A program made the position numbers and the translations under genes. The notes below the pieces were generated by a model, which saw only the letters and a program-made list of their open reading frames with translations, had not been told where the DNA came from and made no database searches. From Rhodobacterales bacterium HKCCA1288 (lineage in GTDB: Bacteria; Pseudomonadota; Alphaproteobacteria; Rhodobacterales; Rhodobacteraceae), in NCBI GenBank assembly GCA_015693905.1, contig CP065161.1:186001-250000 (forward strand): a stretch of DNA of 64,000 bases, in the 5' to 3' direction. Shown here piece after piece: positions 29,411 through 39,279 of this stretch (within the stretch, counting starts at the first letter, position 1; every line of letters starts with the position of its first letter).

Positions 29411-30727
29411 TCAGTCGTTTTTCGTTTCAGCCAGACGTAACACATCTTGCGCCCGAAGCCACCCGCTTGATCCTTGGGGCAAGAGGCCTGTGGCGCGGCG
29501 GGCGTGAAGGGCGGCGGTTTCAAAATCTCCCTCCAAGGCCGCGCGTTCTGCGGTGGCCCATGCGGCCATACCATCTTGGCCATCGCGCGCATAGGCCATA
29601 GCCAAATCTCGCATAAGCCGCGCGTTGCGCCGTTCGCGGGCAAAGGCGGCCTCTAGCACCTCCAAGGCCTCGGCATTGCGCGCGGGGCTGTCGGGCGCAA
29701 GAAGGGCACGACCATATCCCGCTAAAATCAGACCTGCATCAGGGGACATCTGGATGGCCCGTTCATAGGCCACAATCGCCGCGTCATACCGGCGGTTTTC
29801 AAATAGAACCTGTGCATATAGCTCTTGGTAATAGGGGTCTGCGGGGTGGTTTAGGATCAACCGCTCTAACTCACGCAAGGCGGCATCGCCTTCGGAATTG
29901 CGGTGATAGGCCACTGCGCGGCGCATTGTTGCGATCTCTGAGGGGTCATTTCCCACCTGCGCAAATGTCCAAGAGGGTGGGTTCAGAAAGGCTGCTAATT
30001 TCCCCTTGCTGCGATCAAACCAATATTGCGCCTCGCTGTCAGGGGTTGGGGCTGTGCCGCCGTCAAAATTTGCAACCAATCGCAGACGATCACGGGTCAG
30101 CGGGTGGGTGCGCACATAGGGGTCTTGGCGGTCAGTTGAGAGTAACTCTTGCCCTGCAAAGCGATCTAGGACGCGCGCCATTGCGGTGGGGTCAACGCCT
30201 GCGCGCTCGAGATATCTCAGGGCGGCGGCATCCGCGCTCGCCTCTTCGGCGCGGGTATGTGAGAAAAAGACGCGCTGCGCGCTTGAGGCCATACCTGCCG
30301 CAACGCCCGCGCCTGCACCCGCATCCCCCGTGACGCCTGCGGCGAGCAGACCTGCCACCAAACCCAGCCGCGATGCACCGCTCATCGTGTCGGCATTCTC
30401 GGGGCGGCGGGCCAAATGCCCGTTGGCAATATGCGCGGCCTCATGGGCCAAGACGGCCTGCAATTCGGCAGGCTCGTCCAAGGCCATCATCAGCCCCGAA
30501 GTGATAAAAATCGTGCGTGCATCGCGCACAAAGGCGTTCATCTGCGGATCATTGAGCAAAATCACGCGGATAGATTGCCCCAATCCTGCCGCCTCGAGAA
30601 TGGGCATAAGCAGGTTGCGTAAACCTGCCTCAATCTCGGCATCGCGGATTATGGATTGCGCCAAGGCCCCTTTGGGCGCAAGGCCAAGGCACAGGCCCAA
30701 GATCACGGCAAAAAGAAAGGATCGCAT
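29411..30727 (-). CDS. M48-family metalloprotease with TPR repeats (BepA-like)
   Basis: A 438-residue periplasmic zinc protease. Signal peptide to ALAQS (~residue 24), zinc motif HEAAH (LAHEAAHIANGHL) near residue 95 and the third ligand in EEASADAAAL near 165. The C-terminal half has TPR-like repeats (AVAYHRNSEGDAALRELERL, ELYAQVLFENRRYDAAIVAYERAI). BepA homologues monitor outer-membrane protein assembly. Pairing with a DsbA-like protein fits envelope quality control. It is divergent from the aminotransferase. Confidence 0.92.
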   Translation of the reverse strand: MRSFLFAVILGLCLGLAPKGALAQSIIRDAEIEAGLRNLLMPILEAAGLGQSIRVILLNDPQMNAFVRDARTIFITSGLMMALDEPAELQAVLAHEAAHIANGHLARRPENADTMSGASRLGLVAGLLAAGVTGDAGAGAGVAAGMASSAQRVFFSHTRAEEASADAAALRYLERAGVDPTAMARVLDRFAGQELLSTDRQDPYVRTHPLTRDRLRLVANFDGGTAPTPDSEAQYWFDRSKGKLAAFLNPPSWTFAQVGNDPSEIATMRRAVAYHRNSEGDAALRELERLILNHPADPYYQELYAQVLFENRRYDAAIVAYERAIQMSPDAGLILAGYGRALLAPDSPARNAEALEVLEAAFARERRNARLMRDLAMAYARDGQDGMAAWATAERAALEGDFETAALHARRATGLLPQGSSGWLRAQDVLRLAETKND

Positions 30728-30790
30728 CTGTGATTGACCTTTTCGGGCAGGGCTGTTTCAAACCGATGCATCCAGTCTAGTGAGGAAGCA

Positions 30791-31942
30791 ATGCGTTATT
30801 CAAGCCGTGGTCAGGTGGATCCCTTTATTGTGATGGACGTCATGGAGGCCGCCCGCCGTCTTGAGGAGGAGGGGCGCCACATCATCCATATGGAGGTCGG
30901 CCAACCCGGCACAGGCGCGCCACGCGCCGCGCGCGAGAGGCTCGCGCGCGCAATGGAAGAAGACACGCTAGGCTATACTGTGGCGCTCGGGCGTCCTGAT
31001 CTGCGCGCGGGGATCGCAGCCCTTTATGGCGAATGGTATGATATCGACCTTGATCCTGCGCGCGTGGTGATCACCGCGGGGGCATCGGGCGGGTTTTTAT
31101 TGGCATTTTCCGCGCTTTTTGATGCGGGCCAAAAGGTTGGTATGGGGCTTCCCTGTTATCCGTCTTATCGGCAAATCCTTAAGGCAATGAGTTTGGACGT
31201 TGCGGGATTGCGCACCGATGCCAGCAGTGGGTTTCAGCCGCGCCCTGACCAGATCACCGAAGATCTCGCAGGTCTGATCTTGGCAAGCCCTGCAAACCCG
31301 ACAGGCACGATGATCCAAAAGCCCGCACTTGCGGAACTGGCAGCTGCCTGCGCCGCGCGGGATGTGGCCTTGATCAGTGATGAAATCTATCACGGGCTGC
31401 ATTACGGGGCGCGCGCCGTCAGCGCGCTTGAGGTGACCGATCAGGCCTATATTATCAACTCCTTTTCCAAGTATTTCTCGATGACAGGATGGCGATTGGG
31501 GTGGATGGTCGTGCCCGAAGATCACCTGCGCGTGGTCGAGCGTTTGGCGCAAAATATGTTTATTTGCGCGCCACATGCGGCACAAATCGCGGCCTTAGGG
31601 GCCTTGTCGCCTGAAGGGCGTGCGGAACTGGATGAGAACCGCGCGATCTATGCCAAAAACCGCATGATCTTGTTGCAAGGGCTGCGCGCGGCGGGATTTG
31701 AGCACCTCGCGCCTGCAGATGGTGCGTTCTATGTCTATGCCGATATCAGCGCCTTTGATTGGCCTGCGCAGGATATGGCGCGCGCAATGTTGGAGGAGGC
31801 AGGGGTTGCCGTCACCCCGGGCCTTGATTTTGATCCCGAAGAGGGCACGCGCGCCTTGCGGTTCTCCTATGCCCGCAGCACGGCCGATATCGAAGAAGGG
31901 GTTGCACGCATCACGGCCTTTATGGCTGCGCACGCAAAATAG
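30791..31942 (+). CDS. PLP-dependent class I/II aminotransferase
   Basis: A 383-residue fold-type-I aminotransferase. I start it at ATG 30791 with GAGGAAG upstream, because MRYSSRGQVDPFIVMDVMEAA aligns with family N termini; the ORF to 30734 is longer. It has the HMEVGQPGTGAP loop, substrate-side SPANPTGT, DEIYHGLHYG, and the Schiff-base lysine in NSFSKYFSMTGWRLGW. Amino-donor specificity cannot be told; aspartate- or alanine-type is plausible. Confidence 0.92.
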   Translation: MRYSSRGQVDPFIVMDVMEAARRLEEEGRHIIHMEVGQPGTGAPRAARERLARAMEEDTLGYTVALGRPDLRAGIAALYGEWYDIDLDPARVVITAGASGGFLLAFSALFDAGQKVGMGLPCYPSYRQILKAMSLDVAGLRTDASSGFQPRPDQITEDLAGLILASPANPTGTMIQKPALAELAAACAARDVALISDEIYHGLHYGARAVSALEVTDQAYIINSFSKYFSMTGWRLGWMVVPEDHLRVVERLAQNMFICAPHAAQIAALGALSPEGRAELDENRAIYAKNRMILLQGLRAAGFEHLAPADGAFYVYADISAFDWPAQDMARAMLEEAGVAVTPGLDFDPEEGTRALRFSYARSTADIEEGVARITAFMAAHAK

Positions 31943-32005
31943 ATTGTAAATCTCAATCTAAATTTTGTATCTTTCTGACGCGGATAAGAGCAGAAAGATA
32001 ACCCC

Positions 32006-33214
32006 ATGCCGCAGGTCGTGTTTCGCAGTATTTTTGCGATACTGTTTTTGTGGATTGGCCCCATGGTTTGGGCCGAAACACCCGTGCGCCTTGATCTAGG
32101 CGAAAGCTATGTCACGGATCGAGGCCAAGGGATTGAGGTGCAGCTTCGCCTTAATCGTGCCACCGCCTATGGGCTGCGTCTGCGCGACAATCCGATGCGG
32201 TTGATTGTTGATTTGGCGGGGGTAGAGGTGCAAAATCTGCCCAATGGGTTTGATCGAGCGGATCGCGCACAGGCGGTCACGCTTGGCCCCGCACCGCGTG
32301 CAGGTTGGGGGCGGTTGAGTCTGCATTTGACCGCGCCCATGGTGATTGAGCGCGCGGTGATGGATACAAGGCATTCTGACGCGGTGCGTCTCACCTTGCG
32401 GCTGCGCCCCGCAACGGCGCAAGAATTTGCAACCCATCTCACCCCCGCAAGCGCAGATGAGCCACCTCAAGCGGTGATTGCAGAACCCGCGCCGCCACTG
32501 CGCACACGGCCCTTGATTGCCCTTGATCCGGGCCATGGCGGTATTGATCCAGGCGCAGAGCGCGATGGCTATAGCGAAGCGGATTTGGTTTTGCTCTTCG
32601 CGTTAGAGTTGCGCGAGATGCTGTTGCGTGATGGACTGGTGGATGTGTTCATGACGCGCGAGCGGGATGAATTTATCCCCTTGCCCTATCGGATGTCGCG
32701 CGCGCGCATGGCGGGGGCTGATCTTTTCATTTCAATTCATGCCGATGCCTTGGCCGCAGGCGATGGCATGGCGTCTGGGGCGACAGTTTATACCTTGTCC
32801 GAGACAGGCTCTGATGCGGCCTCAGCGGCGCTTGCTGCGCAGCATGACCGCGCCGATCTATTGGCGGGCGTGGATTTGGGCCAATCCGATGATGTTGTCG
32901 CAGATTTGCTCATGGATTTGGCGCGCCTTGAAACCGATCCGCGCAGTGATGCCTTGGCCGATGCCTTGGTGACGGGCCTTGAGGGGGCAGGGGTTGAATT
33001 GCACAGCCGCCCGCGTCTTGAGGCAAATTTTACAGTGCTGCGCGCGCCTGATTACCCTTCTGTCCTCTTGGAAATCGGATTTATGTCCGAAGGTGGGGAT
33101 TTGGAAAATATCCTTGACCCTGTTTGGCGGTCGCGGGCGCAAGGCGGGATTGCGCGGGCCATCGAGGCATGGTTGGCCGAAGACAATCTGCGCCGCAGCC
33201 TGATGCGGCGATAA
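32006..33214 (+). CDS. amiC: N-acetylmuramoyl-L-alanine amidase with AMIN domain
   Basis: A periplasmic cell-division amidase of 402 residues. Signal peptide to about residue 23 (MVWA-E), AMIN domain (~25-135) for septal targeting, proline-rich linker, then Amidase_3 with zinc ligands in DPGHGG, the SEADL glutamate and SIHADA, and catalytic Glu in LLEIGFMS. It is followed 110 bases later by PBP1A, linking peptidoglycan hydrolysis and synthesis. Confidence 0.95.
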   Translation: MPQVVFRSIFAILFLWIGPMVWAETPVRLDLGESYVTDRGQGIEVQLRLNRATAYGLRLRDNPMRLIVDLAGVEVQNLPNGFDRADRAQAVTLGPAPRAGWGRLSLHLTAPMVIERAVMDTRHSDAVRLTLRLRPATAQEFATHLTPASADEPPQAVIAEPAPPLRTRPLIALDPGHGGIDPGAERDGYSEADLVLLFALELREMLLRDGLVDVFMTRERDEFIPLPYRMSRARMAGADLFISIHADALAAGDGMASGATVYTLSETGSDAASAALAAQHDRADLLAGVDLGQSDDVVADLLMDLARLETDPRSDALADALVTGLEGAGVELHSRPRLEANFTVLRAPDYPSVLLEIGFMSEGGDLENILDPVWRSRAQGGIARAIEAWLAEDNLRRSLMRR

Positions 33215-33324
33215 TCTTGTGTGATCTCACCATGAAGTGAAGGTTTAAGCTTTTGACGCGCGCGCGGCTGCGCCCTATAAGCGGACTCGCGCTTGGGGTA
33301 AGGCTTTTTGGGGAAGTGACACGC

Positions 33325-35883
33325 ATGGGCCAGATCATCCGTTTTGTGATGGGTATTTTCGGCGGGCTCTTTGCCTCGGCGATCATGGCGGTTGTGTTTG
33401 GTGCCATTATTGTTGGCGGCGTGATTTGGGTTTTTGCGCGCGATTTGCCCAATTACGAAACGCTGTCGCAATATACCCCTGCCACAATTAGCCGCATCTA
33501 TTCGCGCGAAGGCCGTATCATTGACGAATTCGCGCAAGAGCGCCGTGTTTTCGTGCCAGCCGAAGAAATCCCTGATCTGGTGGCTCATGCCTTTATCAGC
33601 GCCGAAGATCGCAATTTCTATCAGCATGCGGGCTATGATCCGCGCGCGATTGCATCGGCCCTTGTGGATGCGGTGCGTTCGCGCGGTCAGGATGTGCGCG
33701 GCGCCTCCACCATCACGCAGCAGGTGATGAAGAATTTCCTTCTCGATGGCAGCCGCACGATTGAGCGCAAGGTGCAGGAAATCATTTTGGCCGCACGCAT
33801 TGAGCGATCCATGAGCAAGGAACGTATCCTTGAGCTGTATCTCAACGAGATTTTCCTTGGTCAGAATTCCTATGGTGTTGCCGCCGCTGCGCAGACCTAT
33901 TTCAACACGGCGCTGTCCGATTTGACCCCTGCGCAAGCTGCCTATTTGGCCGCTCTGCCGCAACGGCCTGCGCGTCTGCATCCTGTGCGTGATTACGATG
34001 ATGCGGTTGAGCGGCGCAATTATGTGCTGCGCGAGATGTTCGAGAATGGCTATATCACGCGCGAGGTGATGGAAGATAGCCAAGCCTCTGAACTTGAGAC
34101 GGTGCAGCGGGGGGATATCGCGCCTTTCCGCTCTAGCCTGCCGCCACGGGGCTATTTTACGGATGAAATTCGCCGTCAATTGTCGACCCAGTTTGGCGAA
34201 GAAGAATTCTTCACAGGCGGGTATGCCGTGCGCGCAACGATGGATGAAAATCTTCAAATCGTGGCACAGCGCGCGTTGCGCAGCGCGCTTGAAACCTATG
34301 ATCGCGGGCGCGGAGTTTGGCGGGGGGCCTTGGCGCAACTGGATGTAGCGGCCCTTGAGGATGCGGCCAGTTTGGCCGAGGCACTCTCAGCTGCGGACAT
34401 CCCGCGCGATGTGGATCAGTGGCGTGTGGCTGCTGTGACGGGGTTCGAGGGCGGTGATGCCCTGATTGCCTTTGAGGATGGCGAAACGGGCCGCATCTTG
34501 GCCGATGATGTCACTTGGGCGCGCCCTTTGCGTGAAGATGGCACAACAGGCAGCGCGGCCAATTCTGCCGATGACCTGCTTGCACGCGGGGATGTGATCC
34601 ATGTTCTGCCTGTGGAGGATGACACAGGGGCAGGGCATTATTCCTTGCGCCAAATCCCCGAGGTGCAAGGCGCCTTTATGGCGATGGATGTGAACACGGG
34701 CCGCGTTTTGGCGATGCAAGGCGGCTTTTCCTATCAATATTCGGTGTTTAATCGCGCCACCCAAGCCACGCGGCAGCCCGGCTCAAGCTTTAAGCCATTT
34801 GTGTATGCGGCGGCGTTGGACAGTGGCTATAGCCCCAACACCATTGTGATCGATGCGCCCATTCAGGTGGAAACGCCCGAGGGTCTTTGGCGTCCAACCA
34901 ATGCTTCGGATCGGTTTTATGGCCCTGCGCCCATCCGCACAGGGATTGAACAATCGCGCAACTTGATGACCATCCGCTTGGCCCAAGATGTGGGGATGGA
35001 GACCGTTGCGCGCTATGCCGAACGCTTTGGCGTTTATGATGAGATGCAACCATTTTTGGCCAATTCCTTGGGCGCGCAAGAAAGCACGCTTTACAAAATG
35101 GTCGCGGCCTATGCGATGTTTGCCAATGGCGGTGAGCGGGTGGAGCCTACCCTTGTTGACCGTGTCCAAGATCGGTTTGGCCAAACTGTGTATCGCCATG
35201 ATCAGCGTATTTGCGAAGATTGTTTGAGCGACACATTGCCCGCAGGCTTGGGACCGCGGATCGTATCCAACCGCGCCCGTGTTATGGATCCAATTACCGC
35301 CTTTCAACTCACCTCGATGCTTGAGGGGGTTGTCGAGCGCGGAACGGCGGCGCGCGCGGTGAACCTGCCCGTGCCTGCCGCAGGGAAGACGGGCACAACC
35401 AATGACGCCCGCGATGTTTGGTTTATTGGCTTTACCTCCAATATCGTGGCGGGCTGCTATATCGGCTATGACCAACCGCGGTCGCTTGGCCGCGCCTCGG
35501 GCGGTGGCACTTGTGCGCCCGTGTTCCAAGAATTTATGCAAGAGGCCGTGGCTGAATATGGCGGCGGCCCGTTCCGCGTGCCCGAGGGCGGTGTGTTCGT
35601 GCCAATTGATCGCTTCTCTGGCGAACGTCTGGCCGATGGGGAAAGCGGCGAAAACGTGGTTTATGAATATTTCCGCGCCGCCGAAGTGCCCCCTGTTGGT
35701 GCGCGTTCGGCCATTGTGGATGGTGGGTTTGCTATGGCCTCGGATTTGCCCGTCTTTGGGCCGGGTGAGGTTGATGGCGCATTGCAGGAAGAGGGCGCAG
35801 ATGTGCGCACCTCGTCAGGCGAAACAGTGCGGGTTCCCACCGATACGGGCTTTGGCACGATCAGCTCAGGCGGGCTCTATTAA
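33325..35883 (+). CDS. mrcA: Penicillin-binding protein 1A (bifunctional)
   Basis: A class A PBP of 852 residues from ATG 33325 (an upstream frame to 33253 is unlikely coding). One N-terminal membrane segment (residues ~5-35), glycosyltransferase domain with catalytic EDRNFYQH and the STITQQVMKN and RKVQEIILA motifs, then a transpeptidase domain with SSFK (Ser487), SRN and KTGTT. An OB-like insert between the domains is usual for PBP1A. It polymerises and cross-links peptidoglycan at the inner membrane. Confidence 0.96.
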   Translation: MGQIIRFVMGIFGGLFASAIMAVVFGAIIVGGVIWVFARDLPNYETLSQYTPATISRIYSREGRIIDEFAQERRVFVPAEEIPDLVAHAFISAEDRNFYQHAGYDPRAIASALVDAVRSRGQDVRGASTITQQVMKNFLLDGSRTIERKVQEIILAARIERSMSKERILELYLNEIFLGQNSYGVAAAAQTYFNTALSDLTPAQAAYLAALPQRPARLHPVRDYDDAVERRNYVLREMFENGYITREVMEDSQASELETVQRGDIAPFRSSLPPRGYFTDEIRRQLSTQFGEEEFFTGGYAVRATMDENLQIVAQRALRSALETYDRGRGVWRGALAQLDVAALEDAASLAEALSAADIPRDVDQWRVAAVTGFEGGDALIAFEDGETGRILADDVTWARPLREDGTTGSAANSADDLLARGDVIHVLPVEDDTGAGHYSLRQIPEVQGAFMAMDVNTGRVLAMQGGFSYQYSVFNRATQATRQPGSSFKPFVYAAALDSGYSPNTIVIDAPIQVETPEGLWRPTNASDRFYGPAPIRTGIEQSRNLMTIRLAQDVGMETVARYAERFGVYDEMQPFLANSLGAQESTLYKMVAAYAMFANGGERVEPTLVDRVQDRFGQTVYRHDQRICEDCLSDTLPAGLGPRIVSNRARVMDPITAFQLTSMLEGVVERGTAARAVNLPVPAAGKTGTTNDARDVWFIGFTSNIVAGCYIGYDQPRSLGRASGGGTCAPVFQEFMQEAVAEYGGGPFRVPEGGVFVPIDRFSGERLADGESGENVVYEYFRAAEVPPVGARSAIVDGGFAMASDLPVFGPGEVDGALQEEGADVRTSSGETVRVPTDTGFGTISSGGLY

Positions 35884-35969
35884 ACCCCATCGGGGATTGC
35901 AGCCACGCCGCCGCTGGTCTAGATCACCGCGACCAGATGATTTCTTGATGCAATTGGAGCAGGTATCCG

Positions 35970-37097
35970 ATGCGGGCCGAAACCCAATCCAATATCGACA
36001 AAATTCGCCGTTCGCTTGATTTGCTCGGGCAGCGAATGGATTTGACCACCGCCAAGCACCGCTTGGAGGAGTTCAACGCCCGTGTCGAGGATCCAGACCT
36101 GTGGAACGATCCCGAAAAGGCGCAAAAGCTGATGCGCGATCGTCAGGTTTTGCTTGATAAAATCGGCACCTATGATGCGATCAAATCGGGACTGGACGAT
36201 AATATTGGACTCATCGAATTGGGCGAGGAAGAAGGTGACAGCGCCATCGTGACAGAGGCGGAAGCCGCCCTGTCTGCCTTGGTCGAGACCGCCGCCGCAA
36301 AAGAGCTTGAGGCCCTATTGAACGGCGAGGCGGACGCCAATGACAGCTTCCTTGAGATCAATGCGGGCGCAGGCGGCACAGAAAGCTGTGATTGGGCCTC
36401 CATGTTGGCACGCATGTATGTGCGTTGGGCCGAAAAACAGGGATATGAGGTTGACCTTCAATCTGTCTCTTACGGGGAAGAAACGGGGATCAAATCCGCC
36501 GTTTACAAAATCTCGGGGCATAATGCCTATGGCTGGTTGAAATCGGAATCGGGCGTGCATCGTTTGGTGCGCATCTCGCCTTATGACAGTTCCGCGCGGC
36601 GGCATACGTCCTTTTCTTCGGTTTGGGTCTATCCTGTGGTTGATGATAATATCGAAATCGAAGTGGCCCCAAATGAGATCCGCATCGACACCTATCGCTC
36701 GTCAGGGGCGGGGGGGCAGCACGTCAACACCACCGACTCAGCCGTGCGTATCACCCATATTCCCACGGGGATCGTGGTCACGAGTTCGGAAAAATCGCAG
36801 CACCAAAACCGCGATATCGCGATGAAGGCACTGAAATCGCGCCTTTATCAGATGGAGCTCGACCGCCGCAATGCCGAGATCAACGCAGCCCACGAAGCCA
36901 AAGGTGAGGCGGGTTGGGGCAATCAAATTCGCTCTTATGTTTTGCAGCCCTATCAAATGGTTAAAGACCTGCGCACAGGGTTTGAGACCTCTGACACCCA
37001 AGGTGTTTTGGATGGCGAAATTGATGGGCTGATGGCCTCGGTTTTGGCGCTGGATGTCTCTGGCAAAAGCCGTGCCGATGCACAGGCCGAAGATTGA
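35970..37097 (+). CDS. prfB: Peptide chain release factor 2
   Basis: A 375-residue class-I release factor, with GGQ in [17 protein letters not shown] contacting the peptidyl-transferase centre. The stop-codon recognition tripeptide reads SPY ([15 protein letters not shown]), a variant of the E. coli SPF. The reading frame is continuous: there is no programmed +1 frameshift near the N terminus, so the autoregulation known from E. coli is absent. Confidence 0.96.
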   Translation: MRAETQSNIDKIRRSLDLLGQRMDLTTAKHRLEEFNARVEDPDLWNDPEKAQKLMRDRQVLLDKIGTYDAIKSGLDDNIGLIELGEEEGDSAIVTEAEAALSALVETAAAKELEALLNGEADANDSFLEINAGAGGTESCDWASMLARMYVRWAEKQGYEVDLQSVSYGEETGIKSAVYKISGHNAYGWLKSESGVHRLVRISPYDSSARRHTSFSSVWVYPVVDDNIEIEVAPNEIRIDTYRSSGAGGQHVNTTDSAVRITHIPTGIVVTSSEKSQHQNRDIAMKALKSRLYQMELDRRNAEINAAHEAKGEAGWGNQIRSYVLQPYQMVKDLRTGFETSDTQGVLDGEIDGLMASVLALDVSGKSRADAQAED

Positions 37098-37174
37098 CGC
37101 CTGAGACGCAAGCACGCAGCGATGCGGCGCATTCGCGTCTTGCACTGCAGCCTTTGGTTGATTACTTCTACTGA

Positions 37175-37303
<129 letters not shown>

Positions 37304-37404
37304 AGCCGTGTTTCGCGGTTGCGCGGGGGCGTGTCCCTTGTGCAGGTTCGGACGCGCGTTCACGATCGCCTTGGGCACCTTGGTCTTTAGAAAGGATGAC
37401 CCAA

Positions 37405-37842
37405 ATGACGAAAACACTGAATATCGCTTTTATCAAAGCAAATTGGCACAGCGACATTGTCAACCAAGCCTTGGTTGGCTTTGAAGCGGATATGAAAGCA
37501 TCAGGTCAGGCGTATAACCTGATGACCTATGATGTGCCCGGCGCGTTTGAAATGCCGCTATTGGCAAAGAAACTGGGCGCGTCTGGTAAGGTTGATGCGA
37601 TTGTCTGCGCCGCATTGGTGGTGGATGGAGGCATTTACCGCCATGATTTTGTGGCCGCTGCTGTGGTTGATGGTCTGATGCAAGCACAGTTGGACACAGG
37701 CATTCCCACCTATTCCGTATCGCTGACCCCGCATCATTTCCACGAGCATGCGGTGCATCACGATTTCTATCATGATCATTTCGTGAAGAAAGGCGCAGAA
37801 GCAGCGCAAGCCTTGCGCATGGTCGCAAGTATCGAGGTTTGA
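37405..37842 (+). CDS. ribH2: 6,7-dimethyl-8-ribityllumazine synthase, type II
   Basis: Makes the lumazine precursor of riboflavin from ArP and DHBP. It has 145 residues from ATG 37405, chosen because AAAGGA lies eight bases before it (another ATG at 37396 overlaps that RBS). NIAFIKANWHSDIVNQAL, YDVPGAFEMPLLAKKL, GGIYRHDFVA and LTPHHFHEH match the decameric RibH2 of rhizobia and Brucella rather than the icosahedral RibH1. It is the only riboflavin gene here and stands under the FMN riboswitch. Confidence 0.94.
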   Translation: MTKTLNIAFIKANWHSDIVNQALVGFEADMKASGQAYNLMTYDVPGAFEMPLLAKKLGASGKVDAIVCAALVVDGGIYRHDFVAAAVVDGLMQAQLDTGIPTYSVSLTPHHFHEHAVHHDFYHDHFVKKGAEAAQALRMVASIEV

Positions 37843-37847
37843 TCCTG

Positions 37848-39011
37848 ATGGCGCAGGCCCTGAGCTTTGAGTTTCTCACCGCAGGTCAAATTCAATTTGG
37901 TCGCGGAAAGGTCGGGGCGGGGCTTGCGCCGCAGATTATGACTTTGGGGGTGCCCGTGATGGTGATCACGGGTGGCTCTGGTCTGCGTCACGCAGGAACG
38001 CGTGCTTTGGTTGATGCTCTTGCGCCCGTGCTGCAGGTGGCGATTGCGGCTGAACCCGATTTGAAAACCATTGAGGGTGCCGTCATGCGTGCGCGCGGGG
38101 CAGGGGTTGCCTGCGTTGTGGCGATTGGCGGGGGGGCCGTCATTGATGCAGGCAAGGCCATCGCCGCCTTGATCCCCGCACCGCATCCCGCGCTTCGTTA
38201 TCTTGAGGTTGTCGGTGAGGGGCGCGCACTGGATGCCGCGCCTTTGCCTTTTGTGGCCATTCCCACCACAGCGGGCACAGGGGCCGAGGTCACCAAAAAC
38301 GCGGTGATTTCTGTGCCCGAACATCAACGCAAAGTATCTTTGCGTGATGCGCGAATGTTGCCAGATTTGGCCATTATTGACCCAAGTTTATGTGACGGGA
38401 CGGGGCGCGCGCAAACCATGATGAGCGGGCTTGATGCCCTGACCCAAGTGATCGAGCCTTATCTGTGCACCCGCGCCAACCCGTTCACCGATGCGCTGTG
38501 CAGGGATGCCATTCCGCGGGCCGTGTCGGGGCTGCGCCGCCTATCTGATGCCTTTGATCGGGGCGGCGATGATCCGATGGCGCGCGATGATATGGCCTTG
38601 GCATCGGTGATTGGCGGTCTTGCCTTGGCCAATGCGGGTTTGGGGGCGGTGCATGGCTTGGCGGGGCCTGCAGGCGGCTATCTGGCGCAACATGGCCTGA
38701 TTTGCGCCCGTTTATTGGTGCCTGTTCTTTTGGCCAATGAGGCCCGCGCCGAAAGCCCCGCATTGCGTGGACGCTTTTCTGATCTGCGCGCTTGGATGGG
38801 CGATGCCTTTGGCGTCAGCGCCGAGATGGCCTTTGAGGCCTTGGCGCGATTTATCGAGGGGCAAAACCTGCCGCGATTGGGGCAAGCGGGTCTGCCTGCC
38901 GACAAGATCGACCAGATTGCACAAGCGGCGGCAAGCTCGTCTTCGATGAAGGCGAATCCAGTCGATTTGACCGCGTCTGATTTGACCGAAATTCTGCGCG
39001 AAGCCTTATAA
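37848..39011 (+). CDS. Iron-containing (group III) alcohol dehydrogenase
   Basis: A 387-residue Fe-dependent dehydrogenase, start ATG 37848 five bases after ribH2, so likely cotranscribed under the same riboswitch. The NAD-binding GGGAVIDAGKAIAAL and PTTAGTGAEVTKNAVI motifs are present, and the metal site is visible as DGLDALTQVIEPYL plus histidines in AVHGLAGPAGGYLAQHG. The substrate is unknown; maleylacetate reductase and lactaldehyde/1,3-propanediol dehydrogenase belong to the same fold. It directly precedes the polyol island and could belong to it functionally. Confidence 0.9.
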   Translation: MAQALSFEFLTAGQIQFGRGKVGAGLAPQIMTLGVPVMVITGGSGLRHAGTRALVDALAPVLQVAIAAEPDLKTIEGAVMRARGAGVACVVAIGGGAVIDAGKAIAALIPAPHPALRYLEVVGEGRALDAAPLPFVAIPTTAGTGAEVTKNAVISVPEHQRKVSLRDARMLPDLAIIDPSLCDGTGRAQTMMSGLDALTQVIEPYLCTRANPFTDALCRDAIPRAVSGLRRLSDAFDRGGDDPMARDDMALASVIGGLALANAGLGAVHGLAGPAGGYLAQHGLICARLLVPVLLANEARAESPALRGRFSDLRAWMGDAFGVSAEMAFEALARFIEGQNLPRLGQAGLPADKIDQIAQAAASSSSMKANPVDLTASDLTEILREAL

Positions 39012-39030
39012 CCCAAGCCCCAAATTACCC

Positions 39031-39044
39031 GTTGCAATTGCAAC
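39031..39044 (+). promoter_or_regulatory. Perfect 14-bp palindrome upstream of the eryD-like gene
   Basis: GTTGCAATTGCAAC is a perfect palindrome 19 bases after the alcohol dehydrogenase stop and about 230 bases before the SorC-family regulator. It could be an operator for that regulator or for another. The 260-base spacer also has an AT-rich segment with TTGACG (near 39159) that may be the -35 of the operon promoter; both are unverified. Confidence 0.4.
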
Positions 39045-39279
39045 AATGGCCTCGGTTTCCGCCAAAGTTCCAAAGATTTTTTCAAGAAATTATCTCATGA
39101 AATCAACGTAAAGTTGAGGCCGCTCGCATGTTTTCTGCAATGCGGCGTGTAATCCCTGTTGACGTAATTTTGCCCGAATGCAAGAAATTACAGCAAGTGT
39201 AATATTTTTCATTGCGGCGATGTATTGCCGCGCGAGGGGGGATCACGGGTTATGCCGAAGCCAAGGATGATCTTTGGGG

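Noticed and set aside
33052-34338. A 428-codon minus-strand frame inside PBP1A
   Set aside because: It runs antisense to catalytic domains of PBP1A and has shadow-like composition.
35970-36100. A programmed +1 frameshift in prfB
   Set aside because: The RF2 frame is continuous from the ATG, with no internal in-frame UGA near codon 25.
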